The notes: generated by a model from the letters alone, not told the origin. A stretch of DNA of 64,000 nucleotides from Rhodovastum sp963804495 (GCA_963804495.1 CAWDQN010000002.1:1-64000), one strand, 5' to 3'; counted from the stretch's first letter, positions 54,061 to 63,745 are shown. Numbers and translations: made by a program.

Positions 54061-55122
54061 ATGCGCGCCTGGGCCCTGGTCGAGAACGAAGCCCCCCTTC
54101 AGGAACTTGAGCTTCCCACTCCCGAACCCCAGGGCACGGAAGTGCTGCTGGAGACCACCTATTGCGGTGTCTGCCATTCCGACATTCACATCTGGGAGGG
54201 GCGTTACGACCTCGGCGGCGGCCAGGTGATGAACCTCAAGGACCGCGGCATTCCCATGCCGCTCGTCATGGGCCACGAGGTCATTGGCCGCGTGGTGAAG
54301 CTCGGTCCCGACGCCACCGGCGTGCAGCCGGGCGACATCCGCATTGTCTTCCCCTGGATCGGTTGCGACGCCTGCGCAGCCTGCGCAGCCGAGAACGACA
54401 ACATGTGCCTGACGCCGAAAGCGATCGGCGTTTACCAGCACGGCGGCTATGCAACCCATGTTCTGGCGCCGCATCCCCGTCATCTGATCGATCCCGGCAC
54501 GCTAGACCCGGCGGTGGCTGCCACCTATGCCTGCTCCGGCGTCAGCGTGTTTTCCGCCATCAAAAAAATTCTGCCGCTGCCGCCCGACGAACCCGTCGTG
54601 CTGGTGGGCGCCGGCGGGCTCGGGTTGCAGGCCATCGCGGTGCTGAAGGCGCTGGGCCATCGGGCGATCGTTTCGGTGGACATCAGCGCCGAGAAGCGTG
54701 CCGCCGCCGGGCGTGCCGGTGCCTGGAAGACCGTCGACGGCGCCGGCGAGCAGGTGGCGCAGGCGATCATCGCCGCCTGCGGTGCCCAGCCGGTGGCCAT
54801 CATCGATCTGGTGAACGGCACCGCCACCGCCCGTTTTGCTTTCGAAGCGCTGCGCAAGGGCGGCAAGCTGGTGCAGGTCGGGCTGTTCGGCGGCGAGCTC
54901 CGCCTGCCGCTGCCGCTCATGCCCATCCGGGCGCTGACCATCCAGGGCAGCTATGTCGGCAACCCGAAGGAACTGCGTGAGTTGGTCGCGCTGGCGCAGA
55001 ACGGCGGCCTGGAGCCGGTGCCGGTGACCATCCTGCCGCAAAGCCAGGCGCATGAGGCTCTGATGCGCCTGCGCGACGGCCACGTCACCGGCCGTCTGGT
55101 GCTGAAGGCGGAGGCGGCCTAA
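54061..55122 (+). CDS. zinc-dependent alcohol dehydrogenase
   Basis: 353 aa; ATG 54061 follows AAAAGGAA. Medium-chain dehydrogenase with the catalytic zinc ligands in YCGVCHSDIH and MGHEVIGRV, a structural zinc set GCDACAACAAENDNMC (four Cys), and the NAD-binding loop VVLVGAGGLGLQAIAVLKAL, ending LRDGHVTGRLVLKAEA. It oxidises an alcohol or reduces an aldehyde; the group is close to bacterial alcohol dehydrogenases of the AdhP/AdhA type. Its stop is one base from the next oxidoreductase, so both are probably read from one promoter downstream of the repeat cluster. Confidence 0.9.
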   Translation: MRAWALVENEAPLQELELPTPEPQGTEVLLETTYCGVCHSDIHIWEGRYDLGGGQVMNLKDRGIPMPLVMGHEVIGRVVKLGPDATGVQPGDIRIVFPWIGCDACAACAAENDNMCLTPKAIGVYQHGGYATHVLAPHPRHLIDPGTLDPAVAATYACSGVSVFSAIKKILPLPPDEPVVLVGAGGLGLQAIAVLKALGHRAIVSVDISAEKRAAAGRAGAWKTVDGAGEQVAQAIIAACGAQPVAIIDLVNGTATARFAFEALRKGGKLVQVGLFGGELRLPLPLMPIRALTIQGSYVGNPKELRELVALAQNGGLEPVPVTILPQSQAHEALMRLRDGHVTGRLVLKAEAA

Positions 55123-55123
55123 C

Positions 55124-56143
55124 GTGTCCGGCCAGGGGGGACTGCGCCGCTCGCTGGTGCTGCGTCGCCGCCCCGTCGGCGAGCCGCGTGCCGACGACTT
55201 CGCCGTCGTCGAGGACCCCATCCCCGCGCCCGGCGAGGGCGAGGTACTGACCCGCACCATTCTGTTGTCGATCGATCCCTATATGCGCGGCCGCGTTTCC
55301 GCGCGCGCGATCTATGCCCAGCCGGTGGCGATCGGCGGTGTGATGACGGGTGAGGCGGCGGGCGAGGTGCTGGCCAGCAATGATCCCCGGTTTGTCCCTG
55401 GCGACGTCGTTGTGGGTAGCCGCGGCTGGCAGACGCACAGTATTTCATCCGCGGCGGCGCTGACCAAGGTGGACCGGAGCGCCGCGCCGCTCGGCGCCTG
55501 GCTGGGCGTGCTCGGCATGCCGGGCACGACCGCCTATTCCGGCATGTCCGATATCGGCCAGCCCAAGCCCGGCGAGACGGTGGTGGTTTCGGCCGCCTCC
55601 GGCGCTGTGGGGTCGGTTGCCGGGCAGATCGCCAAGCGGGCAGGCGCGCGCGTGGTGGGTGTCGCCGGCGGGCCGGACAAATGCCTGTGGGTGCAGGAAA
55701 CGCTGGGGTTCGACGACTGCGTCGACCACCGCTCAGGCAACCTGCGCGGCGAATTGCAGGAGGCCTGCCCGAATGGTGTCGATGTCTATTTCGAAAATGT
55801 TGGCGGCGCGGTGCAGCAGGCGGTGTTCGCCCTGCTGAACGCGCATGCCCGTGTGGTTATGAGCGGCATGATCGCCCAGTATAATGCCGCCGAGCCCCCC
55901 CCTGGGCCGAATCTCGGCTTCGTCGTCGGCAAGCGTGTTCGCATCGAGGGCATGATTGTTTCCGACAAGCCGGAGCGTTTCGCCGAATGGCGCGCGCTGG
56001 CCACCCCCTGGGTGCGTGACGGCTCGTTGCGCCATCGCGAGACCGTGGTGGACGGGCTGGAGAGTGCTCCGGAGGCGCTGCGCCAGGTTCTGCGTGGCGG
56101 CAATTTCGGCAAGATGCTGGTGCGGGTGGGGAAGGAGCCGTAG
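55124..56143 (+). CDS. NADP-dependent oxidoreductase, CurA/leukotriene-B4-dehydrogenase type
   Basis: 339 aa from GTG 55124, one base after the preceding stop. A zinc-free medium-chain reductase: SIDPYMRGRVSARAIYAQP, GVLGMPGTTAYSGMSDIGQP (the LGMPGxTAYxG signature), VVVSAASGAVGSVAGQIAKR (AASGAVG nucleotide loop), VDVYFENVGGAVQQAV and IVSDKPERFAEW. Relatives reduce enone double bonds of aldehydes or curcumin with NADPH. Together with the neighbouring alcohol dehydrogenase it could detoxify reactive aldehydes and enones, which is inference. Confidence 0.92.
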   Translation: MSGQGGLRRSLVLRRRPVGEPRADDFAVVEDPIPAPGEGEVLTRTILLSIDPYMRGRVSARAIYAQPVAIGGVMTGEAAGEVLASNDPRFVPGDVVVGSRGWQTHSISSAAALTKVDRSAAPLGAWLGVLGMPGTTAYSGMSDIGQPKPGETVVVSAASGAVGSVAGQIAKRAGARVVGVAGGPDKCLWVQETLGFDDCVDHRSGNLRGELQEACPNGVDVYFENVGGAVQQAVFALLNAHARVVMSGMIAQYNAAEPPPGPNLGFVVGKRVRIEGMIVSDKPERFAEWRALATPWVRDGSLRHRETVVDGLESAPEALRQVLRGGNFGKMLVRVGKEP

Positions 56144-56158
56144 ACGGGCATAAGGCTG

Positions 56159-57244
56159 TCAGCGCTGCTCCGGAAACAGCGACAGCAGGCCCTCGGCACT
56201 CGCCGCGCAGCGTCCCCGCTCGGTGATCAGGCCCGTCACCAGCCGGGCCGGCGTCACATCGAAGGCCGGGTTGGCGGCCTCGGATGGCGTTATCCGCACC
56301 GTTTCGATCCGCCCGTCAGCGGTGCGTCCGGTGATTTCCGTCACCTCGGCGCCGCTGCGCTCCTCGATGGGAATCTCGCGCACGCCGTCGGCCACCGTCC
56401 AGTCAATGGTGGTGGAGGGCAGGCCGACAAAAAACGGCACGCCATTGTCATGCGCCGCCAACGCTTTCAGATACGTACCGATCTTGTTGGCCACGTCGCC
56501 GGTGCGCGTCACTCGATCGGTGCCGACGATGACCAGATCGACCTGGCCGTGCTGCATCAGATGGCCGCCGGCATTGTCGGCAATCACAGTGTGCTTCACG
56601 CCATGGCTGCGCAGTTCCCAGGCGGTCAGCGCGGCGCCCTGGTTGCGCGGGCGGGTTTCGTCCACCCAGACATGCAGGTCGATGCCGCGCTCGAACGCCA
56701 TGTAGATCGGCGCCAGCGCGGTGCCCCAGTCGACGGTGGCGAGCCAGCCGGCATTGCAATGGGTGAGCACGTTGACGCGCCGTCCGGTGCGGGCGGCGAT
56801 GCCGGCAATGAGTTCGACGCCGTGGCGGCCGATGGCCTCGCATTGGGCGGCGTCTTCGTCGGCGATGCGGCCGGCTTCGGCATAGGCCGCACTGACAAGC
56901 GCTTCTGGCGCGACGCCACGCAGGGCCGCCAGCATGCGCTCGACCGCCCAGCGCAAATTGACCGCGGTCGGGCGGGTGGCGGCCAGCAGGGCGGCGTCCC
57001 GCGCCAGAGCTGCGGCTGAGGCGTCGTCCCGCAGCGCCAGGCAGATGCCGTAGGCAGCAACGGCGCCGATCAGCGGGGCGCCGCGCGCCTGCATGGAGCG
57101 GATGGCGTGCGCGGCCTGCCCGACCGTGGTCAGGCGCAGGATCTCCAAGTCCCAGGGCAGCTTCGTCTGGTCGAAGATGCGCACCGACCAGCCATCATCT
57201 TGGTCCACCCAGACGCTGCGGTACGGGGTGCCGTCGATCTTCAT
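56159..57244 (-). CDS. mtnA: S-methyl-5-thioribose-1-phosphate isomerase
   Basis: 361 aa. Converts methylthioribose-1-phosphate to the ribulose form in methionine salvage. Signatures: QTKLPWDLEILRLTTV, IRSMQARGAPLIGAVAAYG, the catalytic Cys in LTHCNAGWLATVDWGTAL and the catalytic Asp in VIVGTDRVTRTGDVANKIGT, then FFVGLPSTTIDW and NPAFDVTPARLVTGLITE. It lies 13 bases after the UPF0262 gene on the same strand. Other mtn genes are not in the window. Confidence 0.95.
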   Translation of the reverse strand: MKIDGTPYRSVWVDQDDGWSVRIFDQTKLPWDLEILRLTTVGQAAHAIRSMQARGAPLIGAVAAYGICLALRDDASAAALARDAALLAATRPTAVNLRWAVERMLAALRGVAPEALVSAAYAEAGRIADEDAAQCEAIGRHGVELIAGIAARTGRRVNVLTHCNAGWLATVDWGTALAPIYMAFERGIDLHVWVDETRPRNQGAALTAWELRSHGVKHTVIADNAGGHLMQHGQVDLVIVGTDRVTRTGDVANKIGTYLKALAAHDNGVPFFVGLPSTTIDWTVADGVREIPIEERSGAEVTEITGRTADGRIETVRITPSEAANPAFDVTPARLVTGLITERGRCAASAEGLLSLFPEQR

Positions 57245-57257
57245 GCGGGACGCGTCC

Positions 57258-57782
57258 TCAGATGCGGTGATGCAGCACGCACAGCAGCGTGAACAGGCGG
57301 CGGGCGGTGGGAAAATCGATCTCCACCTTGCCGTCGAGCCGGGTGATCATGAGCTGCGCGCCTTCGTTATGCAGTCCGCGCCGTCCCATGTCGATTGCCT
57401 GGATGCGCGCTTCGCGGCCTTCCTCGATGGCCTTGGCGTGGCTGTCGACCAGCATCTGATAGTCTTTGATGAGGCTGCGGAAGGGGCCGAGCGCCAGCGC
57501 GACGGCAACCAGCGGCGTGTCGTCGGCGCGGCGGATGTCGAACACCAGCCGGCCTTCGTAGATGGACAGGCGTAGAGCGTAAGGGCCGGCGTCGCGGGCG
57601 ACCGGGTGGGTCAGCGGCGCGAAGCGGTTTTCCGCCTGCAGGTCGGCGACCGCCTGCGCGCGGTCGGCTTCCAGGATGGGAGAGAGGCGTGTGAGCGGTT
57701 CGCCGTCCAGGGAGACGTGGATCAGGCGTGTGGCGCACGGGTCGGGGGGGAGGGGGCCGGTGCCGGCCGGGGTATTGGTCAC
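57258..57782 (-). CDS. UPF0262 family protein
   Basis: 174 aa from GTG 57782. The conserved part begins ATRLIHVSLDGEPLTRLSPI and contains AVADLQAENRFAPL, LRLSIYEGRLVFDIR, LALGPFRSLIKDYQMLVDSH, REARIQAIDMGRRGLHNEGA and FTLLCVLHHR at the end. Its normal length is about 155-165. Frames further upstream are open as far as 58259 but read through a tandem repeat and are not part of the family. The family is alphaproteobacterial and of unknown function. Followed closely by mtnA. Confidence 0.87.
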   Translation of the reverse strand: MTNTPAGTGPLPPDPCATRLIHVSLDGEPLTRLSPILEADRAQAVADLQAENRFAPLTHPVARDAGPYALRLSIYEGRLVFDIRRADDTPLVAVALALGPFRSLIKDYQMLVDSHAKAIEEGREARIQAIDMGRRGLHNEGAQLMITRLDGKVEIDFPTARRLFTLLCVLHHRI

Positions 57783-58570
57783 GCTCAGGCACAAGCGGCC
57801 GGGGCTGGGGGCGCGATCCGATTCGCGCAGGCGCAGGATTCCGCTTCCCGGACGCGATCGGGCTGCCGGCGCATGGGGCGTGTGACGAACAGAGAGCACC
57901 TCGACCTGCTGCGGTGCTTCTATCTTGAAGGCCACGGGAGGCCGGATCAAGCGGCACGGCGTACCCGTATCCTGATCGTGCCTCCCGCGAGCGGCAAGGC
58001 CAGCGGCGCAGCCCACACTGCCAGCGGCGCAGCCCACACTGCCAGCGGCGCAGCCCACACTGCCAGCGGCGCAGCCCACACTGCCAGCGGCGCAGCCCAC
58101 GCTGATCGAACCGGGCGGCGCCCCGTGCGCCTTAGCACGCCAGCGACCGCGACACCGGTATTCCGGGCGGGCCGGTTTCACGGCCCGCGCCATGAGCCGG
58201 CTCGGCAACATACTTCTCCGACCTTCGCCAACACGAGACGTACCGGGGCCGCACCGCAATCTTGCGGCGTGCCGGCCGCCGGAAGGGCGGGCACATGAAC
58301 AGGCGCGTTTTCGCGCCGGGCAAACCTCGTCTTGCTGGCGCAGTCACGGCCGCCGCGCCGGTCGATCGAACGGGCGGATGCGCCGCTTTGCTGCCCGGCC
58401 TGATGGTGGAACGGCCGGTGCGTGCGATCCCGGCGCGGCTTGCCGTTGCCTGGCCGGGACACTAGGAAGGGCCGCCCCGCGCCCAGGCAACGCCAGGGCC
58501 ATCGTTTGACCGCGCGCGCCGCAGCGCAAGTTCCAGCGTTGATCGCCGCCCCCCGTTCCAGGAGTGACGC
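57783..58570. other. 788-bp gap with a tandem repeat
   Basis: Upstream region shared by UPF0262 (minus) and prpD (plus). Besides the 21-bp tandem array (58001-58105) I see only chance open frames. No regulator gene such as prpR, and no prpB, is present. Confidence 0.4.
58001..58105. repeat. five tandem copies of a 21-bp unit
   Basis: CCAGCGGCGCAGCCCACACT plus G, repeated five times head to tail; only the fifth differs (ACGCTG for ACACTG). The near-perfect identity indicates recent expansion. The unit is a multiple of three, so an open frame runs through it on either strand, but no gene is supported there. Confidence 0.95.
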
Positions 58571-60094
58571 ATGAAGCTGCACGACGTGAAAGTGTACCCC
58601 TCCAAAGCCAAGCTGGCGCGCGAGCAGCAGCTTGCCTGGAAGATCGCGGGTGTTGCGGTCGACAAGGTTGCCGTCCAGCGCGACGTGGCCGAGATGATCA
58701 TCAACCGCATCATCGACAACGCCTCGGTGGCGCTGGCCGCGATCAACCGCCGCCCGGTGGTCTCCGCGCGCGACATGGCGCTCGGCCATCCGCGCAAGGG
58801 CGGCGCCACCGTGTTCGGCGTGCCCGGCTCCAAGCGCGTCAGCCCGGAATGGGCGGCCTGGGCGAACGGCACCGCGGTGCGCGAACTGGACATGCACGAC
58901 ACGTTTCTGGCCGCCGACTATTCGCATCCCGGCGACAACATCCCGCCGATCCTGGCGGTCGCGCAGACGGTGGAGAAGTCGGGTAAGGATCTCATCCGCG
59001 GCATTGCCACCGGCTATGAAATCCACATCGACCTGGTGCGCGCGATCTGCCTGCACGAGCACAAGATCGACCACATCGCCCATCTGTGCCCGGCGCAGGC
59101 GGCCGGGATCGGCACGCTGCTGGGCCTCAAGCAGGAGGTGATCTACCAGGCGGTGCAGCAGGCGCTGCATGTCAGCGTCACCACCCGCCAGTCGCGCAAG
59201 GGCGAGATCAGCAGCTGGAAAGCCTATGCCCCCGCGCATGCCGGCAAGCTGGCGGTGGAGGCGGTGGACCGGGTGATGCGCGGCGAGGGCGCGCCGAGCC
59301 CGATCTATGAAGGCGAGGATTCGGTAATCGCATGGATTCTCGCGGGCCGCACGGCGCGCGACCAGGGCCTGCCCGAGGCGGTCTACCACGTGCCGTTGCC
59401 CGAGCCCGGCGAAGCCAAGCGCGCCATTCTGGACAGCTACACCAAGGAGCATAGCGCCGAGTACCAGAGCCAGGCGCTGATCGACCTGGCGTTCCGGATG
59501 CGAGAGCAAATTCCCGACTTGACCAAAATCGAGAAGATCATCCTGCACACCAGCCACCACACCCATTATGTGATCGGCACCGGCGCCAACGATCCGCAGA
59601 AGATGGACCCGAAGGCGAGCCGCGAGACGCTGGACCACTCGATCATGTACATCTTCGCCGTCGCCCTGCAGGACGGACGCTGGCACCACGTGGACAGCTA
59701 CGATCCGAAGCGGGCCGCCCGGAAGGATACGGTCGAGCTATGGCACAAGATCGAGACGCGCGAGGATCCGGAATGGACGCGCCGCTACCATTCCAAGAAC
59801 CCGGACGAACTGGCCTTCGGCGGGCGGGTCGAGGTGCTGCTGAAGGATGGCTCCAAACTGGTCGACGAGCTCGCCGTGGCCAATGCGCACCCTCTGGGCG
59901 CCAGGCCGTTCGGCCGGGAGGACTACATCCGCAAGTTCCGCATTCTGACCGAGGACGTCGTCTCGACCCGTGAGGCGAACCGCTTCATCGAGGTGGTGCA
60001 GGATCTGCCGCGGCTCGCGGCGGGCGAGTTGCACCTGCTGAACGTGGCCTTGCGGAAAGGCGAGCTCGAGGTCGGCAAGTCCGGCATCTTCTGA
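58571..60094 (+). CDS. prpD: 2-methylcitrate dehydratase, MmgE/PrpD family
   Basis: 507 aa. Dehydrates 2-methylcitrate in the propionate-degrading methylcitrate cycle. N-terminal KLAREQQLAWKIAGVAVDKV; central AADYSHPGDNIPPILAVAQT and DHIAHLCPAQAAGIGTLLGL; QSRKGEISSWKAYAPAHAGK; C-terminal HSIMYIFAVALQDGRWHH and NRFIEVVQDLPRLAAGELHL. Full length for the family. It lies 49 bases before prpC on the same strand, an operon as in other proteobacteria, but the isocitrate lyase-like prpB is not here. Confidence 0.93.
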   Translation: MKLHDVKVYPSKAKLAREQQLAWKIAGVAVDKVAVQRDVAEMIINRIIDNASVALAAINRRPVVSARDMALGHPRKGGATVFGVPGSKRVSPEWAAWANGTAVRELDMHDTFLAADYSHPGDNIPPILAVAQTVEKSGKDLIRGIATGYEIHIDLVRAICLHEHKIDHIAHLCPAQAAGIGTLLGLKQEVIYQAVQQALHVSVTTRQSRKGEISSWKAYAPAHAGKLAVEAVDRVMRGEGAPSPIYEGEDSVIAWILAGRTARDQGLPEAVYHVPLPEPGEAKRAILDSYTKEHSAEYQSQALIDLAFRMREQIPDLTKIEKIILHTSHHTHYVIGTGANDPQKMDPKASRETLDHSIMYIFAVALQDGRWHHVDSYDPKRAARKDTVELWHKIETREDPEWTRRYHSKNPDELAFGGRVEVLLKDGSKLVDELAVANAHPLGARPFGREDYIRKFRILTEDVVSTREANRFIEVVQDLPRLAAGELHLLNVALRKGELEVGKSGIF

Positions 60095-60143
60095 GTTACG
60101 TCATCGGTGAGACCGGGCATCAACTGAACAAGGAGGGAAAGCA

Positions 60144-61298
60144 ATGAACGAATCCGCACCGCCCGCCACCCTGAAGCCGAAAAAGTCGGTTGCCCTGTCC
60201 GGCGTGGCGGCGGGCAATACGGCGCTGTGCACCGTCGGCCGCACGGGTAACGACCTGAACTACCGCGGCTACGACATCCTCGACATCGCCGAGGTTTGCG
60301 AGTTCGAGGAAATCGCCCACCTGCTCGTGCACGGCACGCTGCCGAACATGCACGAGCTGATTGCCTACAAGACCAAGCTGCGCGAGCTGCGCGGCGTGCC
60401 GAAGGCGGTGCAGGAGGTGCTGAAGTCGATTCCGGCCGGCGCGCATCCGATGGATGTGATGCGCACCGGCGTATCGGCGCTGGGCTGCGTGCTGCCGGAA
60501 AAGGAGGGGCATCCTTCCTCCGGCGCACGTGACATCGCCGACCGGCTGCTGGCCAGCCTGGGCCCGATGCTGCTGTATTGGTACCACTGGTCGCACAACG
60601 GCCGCGAGATCAGGATCGAGACCAACGACGACAGCATCGGCGGCCATTTCCTGCACCTGCTGCACGGCCGCGCGCCCTCGGCGGAATGGGTGCGGGCGAT
60701 GCACACCTCGCTGAACCTTTATGCCGAGCACGAGTTCAACGCCTCAACCTTTGCCTGCCGGGTGGTGGCAGGCACCGGCAGCGATATGTATTCGGCGATC
60801 TGCGGCGGCATCGGGGCGTTGCGCGGCCCGAAGCACGGCGGCGCCAACGAGGCGGCGTTCGAAATCCAGAAACGCTATGCCTCGCCCGACGAGGCCGAGG
60901 CCGATATCCGCCGGCGCATGGAGCAGAAGGAGGTGATCATCGGCTTCGGCCATCCGGTCTACACGATTGCCGATCCACGCAACCAGGTGATCAAGGGTGT
61001 GGCCAAGCACCTGTCGGACCACGCGGGATCGCTGCGCATGTTCGACATCGCCGAACGCATCGAGCAGGTGATGATGGAGACCAAGCGGATGTTCCCAAAC
61101 CTCGACTGGTACAGCGCGGTTTCGTACCATACGCTCGGTGTGCCGACCGAGATGTTCACCCCGCTCTTCGTTATCGCGCGCTCGGCCGGCTGGTCCGCGC
61201 ACGTGATCGAACAGCGAATCGACGGCAAGATCATCCGCCCGACGGCGAACTACACAGGGCCGGAGCACGCGACCTTCGTGCCGCTGTCCAAGCGCTGA
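60144..61298 (+). CDS. prpC: 2-methylcitrate synthase
   Basis: 384 aa; ATG 60144 follows GGAGGGAAAG. Condenses propionyl-CoA with oxaloacetate. Citrate-synthase family residues: SGVAAGNTALCTVGRTGNDL near the start, LNYRGYDILDIAE, HEFNASTFACRVVAGTGSDM (catalytic His region), GPKHGGANEAAFEIQKRYAS, GFGHPVYTIADPRNQVIKGV and the C-terminal ERIEQ and RPTANYTGPEH. The short N-terminus and SGVAAG motif favour methylcitrate synthase over the larger citrate synthases. Ends in a strong terminator. Confidence 0.94.
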   Translation: MNESAPPATLKPKKSVALSGVAAGNTALCTVGRTGNDLNYRGYDILDIAEVCEFEEIAHLLVHGTLPNMHELIAYKTKLRELRGVPKAVQEVLKSIPAGAHPMDVMRTGVSALGCVLPEKEGHPSSGARDIADRLLASLGPMLLYWYHWSHNGREIRIETNDDSIGGHFLHLLHGRAPSAEWVRAMHTSLNLYAEHEFNASTFACRVVAGTGSDMYSAICGGIGALRGPKHGGANEAAFEIQKRYASPDEAEADIRRRMEQKEVIIGFGHPVYTIADPRNQVIKGVAKHLSDHAGSLRMFDIAERIEQVMMETKRMFPNLDWYSAVSYHTLGVPTEMFTPLFVIARSAGWSAHVIEQRIDGKIIRPTANYTGPEHATFVPLSKR

Positions 61299-61351
61299 CC
61301 AAGCTTCTTGCGTGACTCCCGTCGCGCACGCAGCCAGGCCCGATCGCACCC

Positions 61352-61384
61352 GCGCCGCGGCAGTGATGCCGCGGCGCATTTTTT
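61352..61384 (+). terminator. strong intrinsic terminator of prpDC
   Basis: An 11-bp perfect GC stem (GCGCCGCGGCA / TGCCGCGGCGC) with loop GTGA, followed by ATTTTTT. It lies 54 bases after the prpC stop. Confidence 0.93.
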
Positions 61385-61872
61385 CGCCGTGCGCGGGGCA
61401 AGTAATGGTGGCATTTTTATTGACACGGGCAGGCGAGAACGCAGATAGCGGGGTCAGCGTGCGCTTGATCGATTCGCCGACTCACGCACAAGCATCGGCG
61501 GGTGCGCGCAACAGGGAAGGTACGGTCGATGGGCCGCAGTCTTGTCCGGGCAGAGCGCCGCCGACAGCGCCGCAGCGCCGACAAGAAACACGCCCTCCGC
61601 CTGCCAGAGATATCGATGCGTGCGGCGCCCGTACACGTGGCAACGGCATTTGCGGGAGTGGAACGCGCATCAACGTCGGCGGCACACCGGGCCGCCCGCG
61701 CGATCGGAATGACGCGGACGCAGACGCGCCGCCTCATGCTTCGTGACCGCAGGCGGGTGTGCCGGTCTGTCGCCGTCCCGCCGCGTGCCGGCTGCATGGT
61801 GCGGAACCAGCCGCACTGCGGCGGTCCGGGGGGGCGGCGTCCTTCACCACGGCAAACAAGGAGTTCCTCCAG
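61385..61872 (+). other. 488-bp gap before the H1-like gene
   Basis: No supported gene. TTGACA at 61420-61425 is promoter-like. Open frames on both strands are shadows of high GC content. The ribosome-binding site of the next gene (AAGGAG) is at its end. Confidence 0.35.
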
Positions 61873-62349
61873 GTGACCACCGAGGCGACGAAAACCCGAC
61901 CGAGTGCCGTAGCGCTTGCAGTGCGGGCCACCACCAAGAAGGCGGCTGCCAAGCCGGCTGTCAGGAAGGCCGCGCCCAAGACGGCGGCGAAGAAGCCCAC
62001 TGCCAAGGCGGCGGCAGCGAAACCGGCTGCGAAGAAGGCCGCGCCGAAGAAGGCGGCGGCGACGAAGGTCGCGGCCCGCACGGCAGCGAAAAAAACGGCC
62101 GTCGCGAAAAAGACAGCGGCGCCAAAGAAAGCCGCTGCACCCAAAAAGACTGCGCGCACCGCTGCCGCCACGCCGAAGAAGACAGTGGCCAAGCGGGCCG
62201 CACCGGTGAAGGCGAGCGCCCGCAAGGCCGCGCCGGCGAAGGCAGCGGCGAAGGAAGCCGTGAAGCGCACCATCACGCGGCGCAAGAAAACCGAGAGTCC
62301 GGCTCCGGCTCCGACGGAGCCATCGGGCGGCGGCGAAGCCGCGACCTGA
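61873..62349 (+). CDS. histone H1-like Lys/Ala/Pro-rich DNA-binding protein
   Basis: 158 aa from GTG 61873 (AAGGAG nine bases before). After a short start (TTEATKTRPSAVALAVRATT) nearly the whole protein is Lys-Ala-Ala runs (KKAAAKPAVRKAAPKTAAKK, AKKTAAPKKAAAPKKTARTA), then RTITRRKKTESPAPAPTEPS. Such tails bind DNA non-specifically and resemble AlgP/HctB/H1-like proteins that compact the nucleoid. A longer in-frame start (61759) is rejected because it lacks a site and its product is unlike the rest. Confidence 0.78.
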   Translation: MTTEATKTRPSAVALAVRATTKKAAAKPAVRKAAPKTAAKKPTAKAAAAKPAAKKAAPKKAAATKVAARTAAKKTAVAKKTAAPKKAAAPKKTARTAAATPKKTVAKRAAPVKASARKAAPAKAAAKEAVKRTITRRKKTESPAPAPTEPSGGGEAAT

Positions 62350-62472
62350 CCAGATGCGGCCGCGTGACCGAGGCGCCCGCGAGGGCGCCTCGTTTGCTTG
62401 ACCGCTTGTGCGGAACCGAAACACGCGGGTTCCAGCTGAACCGCGGCCGCGGTCTGTGTGCGTGCCACAACA

Positions 62473-63745
62473 TCAGCAGTCTCGGTTCGCCTCCGGCATC
62501 GCGAACGCCTTGAGGAAAAATCAGGCGCGCCGGATGTGCCAGTTTTCAGGGCCATGAGCGGTGGGGCGCTGCTGCCCTTAGCAAGGCTCCCGGGCACGGC
62601 GGGATCGATTTCGGCGCCGGTGCGCAGGTTGCGCACCCGCAGGCGGGTCGCTGCCGCTGTCTCACCGCCGACCACCACCAGCTGACGCACAACAAGCCTT
62701 GCCAGCGCCCTCGGCGGTTTCGGCCAATGCCTGTCAGACCAACCAACCTGCGGCGTCATCCCCCAGCAGCGCCTGCACTGACCCGACGCGCTCTGGCGTC
62801 ACGGCGGTCTCAATGACCATCGGCAGGTCCCCCGGGTCGCTTCGCCGCTCATTGCACCGCCTGTCGCGCCAAAGCCGCGGCATCAGGCGTGGCATGCGGA
62901 TCGAGTTTCAACAGCGCAGATGCGCACGTGCCCGCCCGATCTGAGCCGGCGGGGCGCGAGCGCGCACAAGCCGGCGATCACCGCGCCCGGACCCGGTCCA
63001 TCGGACTGCGTGCCCGCATCGGCGCGCGGCGGCAGCAGTCCGCTGCGGCGAAAATTCTCCGCCAGGCCAATTGGCACGCCCGCTCCGCCGGTGACCATCG
63101 CGTGCGGCGCCGGCGCCTCGCCGAGGGCGCGCAGATGTCTCTCTGTCAGGGCATCGACGATCGGCCGGCTCCGCCCTTGTTCTTTGAGGCCATCATGGCG
63201 CGGCGGATCGCCGCTGCTCCCTGCTCGACGGTCGCGAACGCCACCAGCTCCATCGGCGCCCGCGTCTGGCGCTCCAGCACACGCTTCAGATTGGCATCAC
63301 GCACCGTGTCAACCGATGCTTCTCCATGCCGCTCTCGTGCAGTAGCGTCGCGCCGATGAACAGATGGCCCTGGTGGACGGTGCGGGCTTTGGCGGGACAG
63401 GCTGGGCGGGCGAGCGCGAAGCGGGTTCCGAGCATATCCATCGGTGCTTCGCCAATCGGGCCGATAATGCTGGTCTCGGTGCTGTCGAAAGTCGAGCCGA
63501 GGTTGAAAAAAATGCCGGCAGGCCGCGCGCATGCAGCCATGCCAGGGCGGCGAGGGTCTCGCTGACGGCCTGCTGCGCCTTGGCGGTGCGCGACCTTGGT
63601 ACGATCACCACCGTGTCGGTTCCGGGATGCTCCCCGGCAGGCCGATGGTTTGCACCGTGTGCATGCCATTGCGCACGAGCACTGATGCCAGCTCGGTGGC
63701 GCCGGTAATGTCGCCGGCGACGCAACCCAGAAGTGTGTGGGTCAT
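62473..63745 (-). pseudogene. otnK: 3-oxo-tetronate/four-carbon-acid-sugar kinase (DUF1537), many frameshifts
   Basis: From ATG 63745 the reading frame must change at least six times, but the pieces follow the family in order and fill ~424 codons, the normal length: LLGCVAGDITGATELASVLV and MHTVQTIGLPG; GTDTVVIVPRSRTAKAQQAV; FNLGSTFDSTETSIIGPIGE with HQGHLFIGATLLHESGME; VRDANLKRVLERQTRAPMEL and FATVEQGAAAIR; IVDALTERHLRALGEAP with MVTGGAGVPIGLAENFRRSG; RQLVVVGGETAAATRLRVRN, EIDPAVPG and LKTGTSGAPDF; then FLKAFAMPEANRDC and TGA. The enzyme phosphorylates 3-oxo-tetronates in sugar-acid catabolism. Several junctions lack one base of a run (T8 read as T7 at ~63505; G5 as G4 at ~63630). Confidence 0.85.

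Noticed and set aside
58001..58105. CRISPR array
   Set aside because: Units are contiguous 21-mers with no spacers and no cas genes.
57783..58259. Long N-terminal extension of the UPF0262 protein through the tandem repeat
   Set aside because: The extension is only open because the repeat unit is a multiple of three; the family begins after it and has a GTG at 57782.
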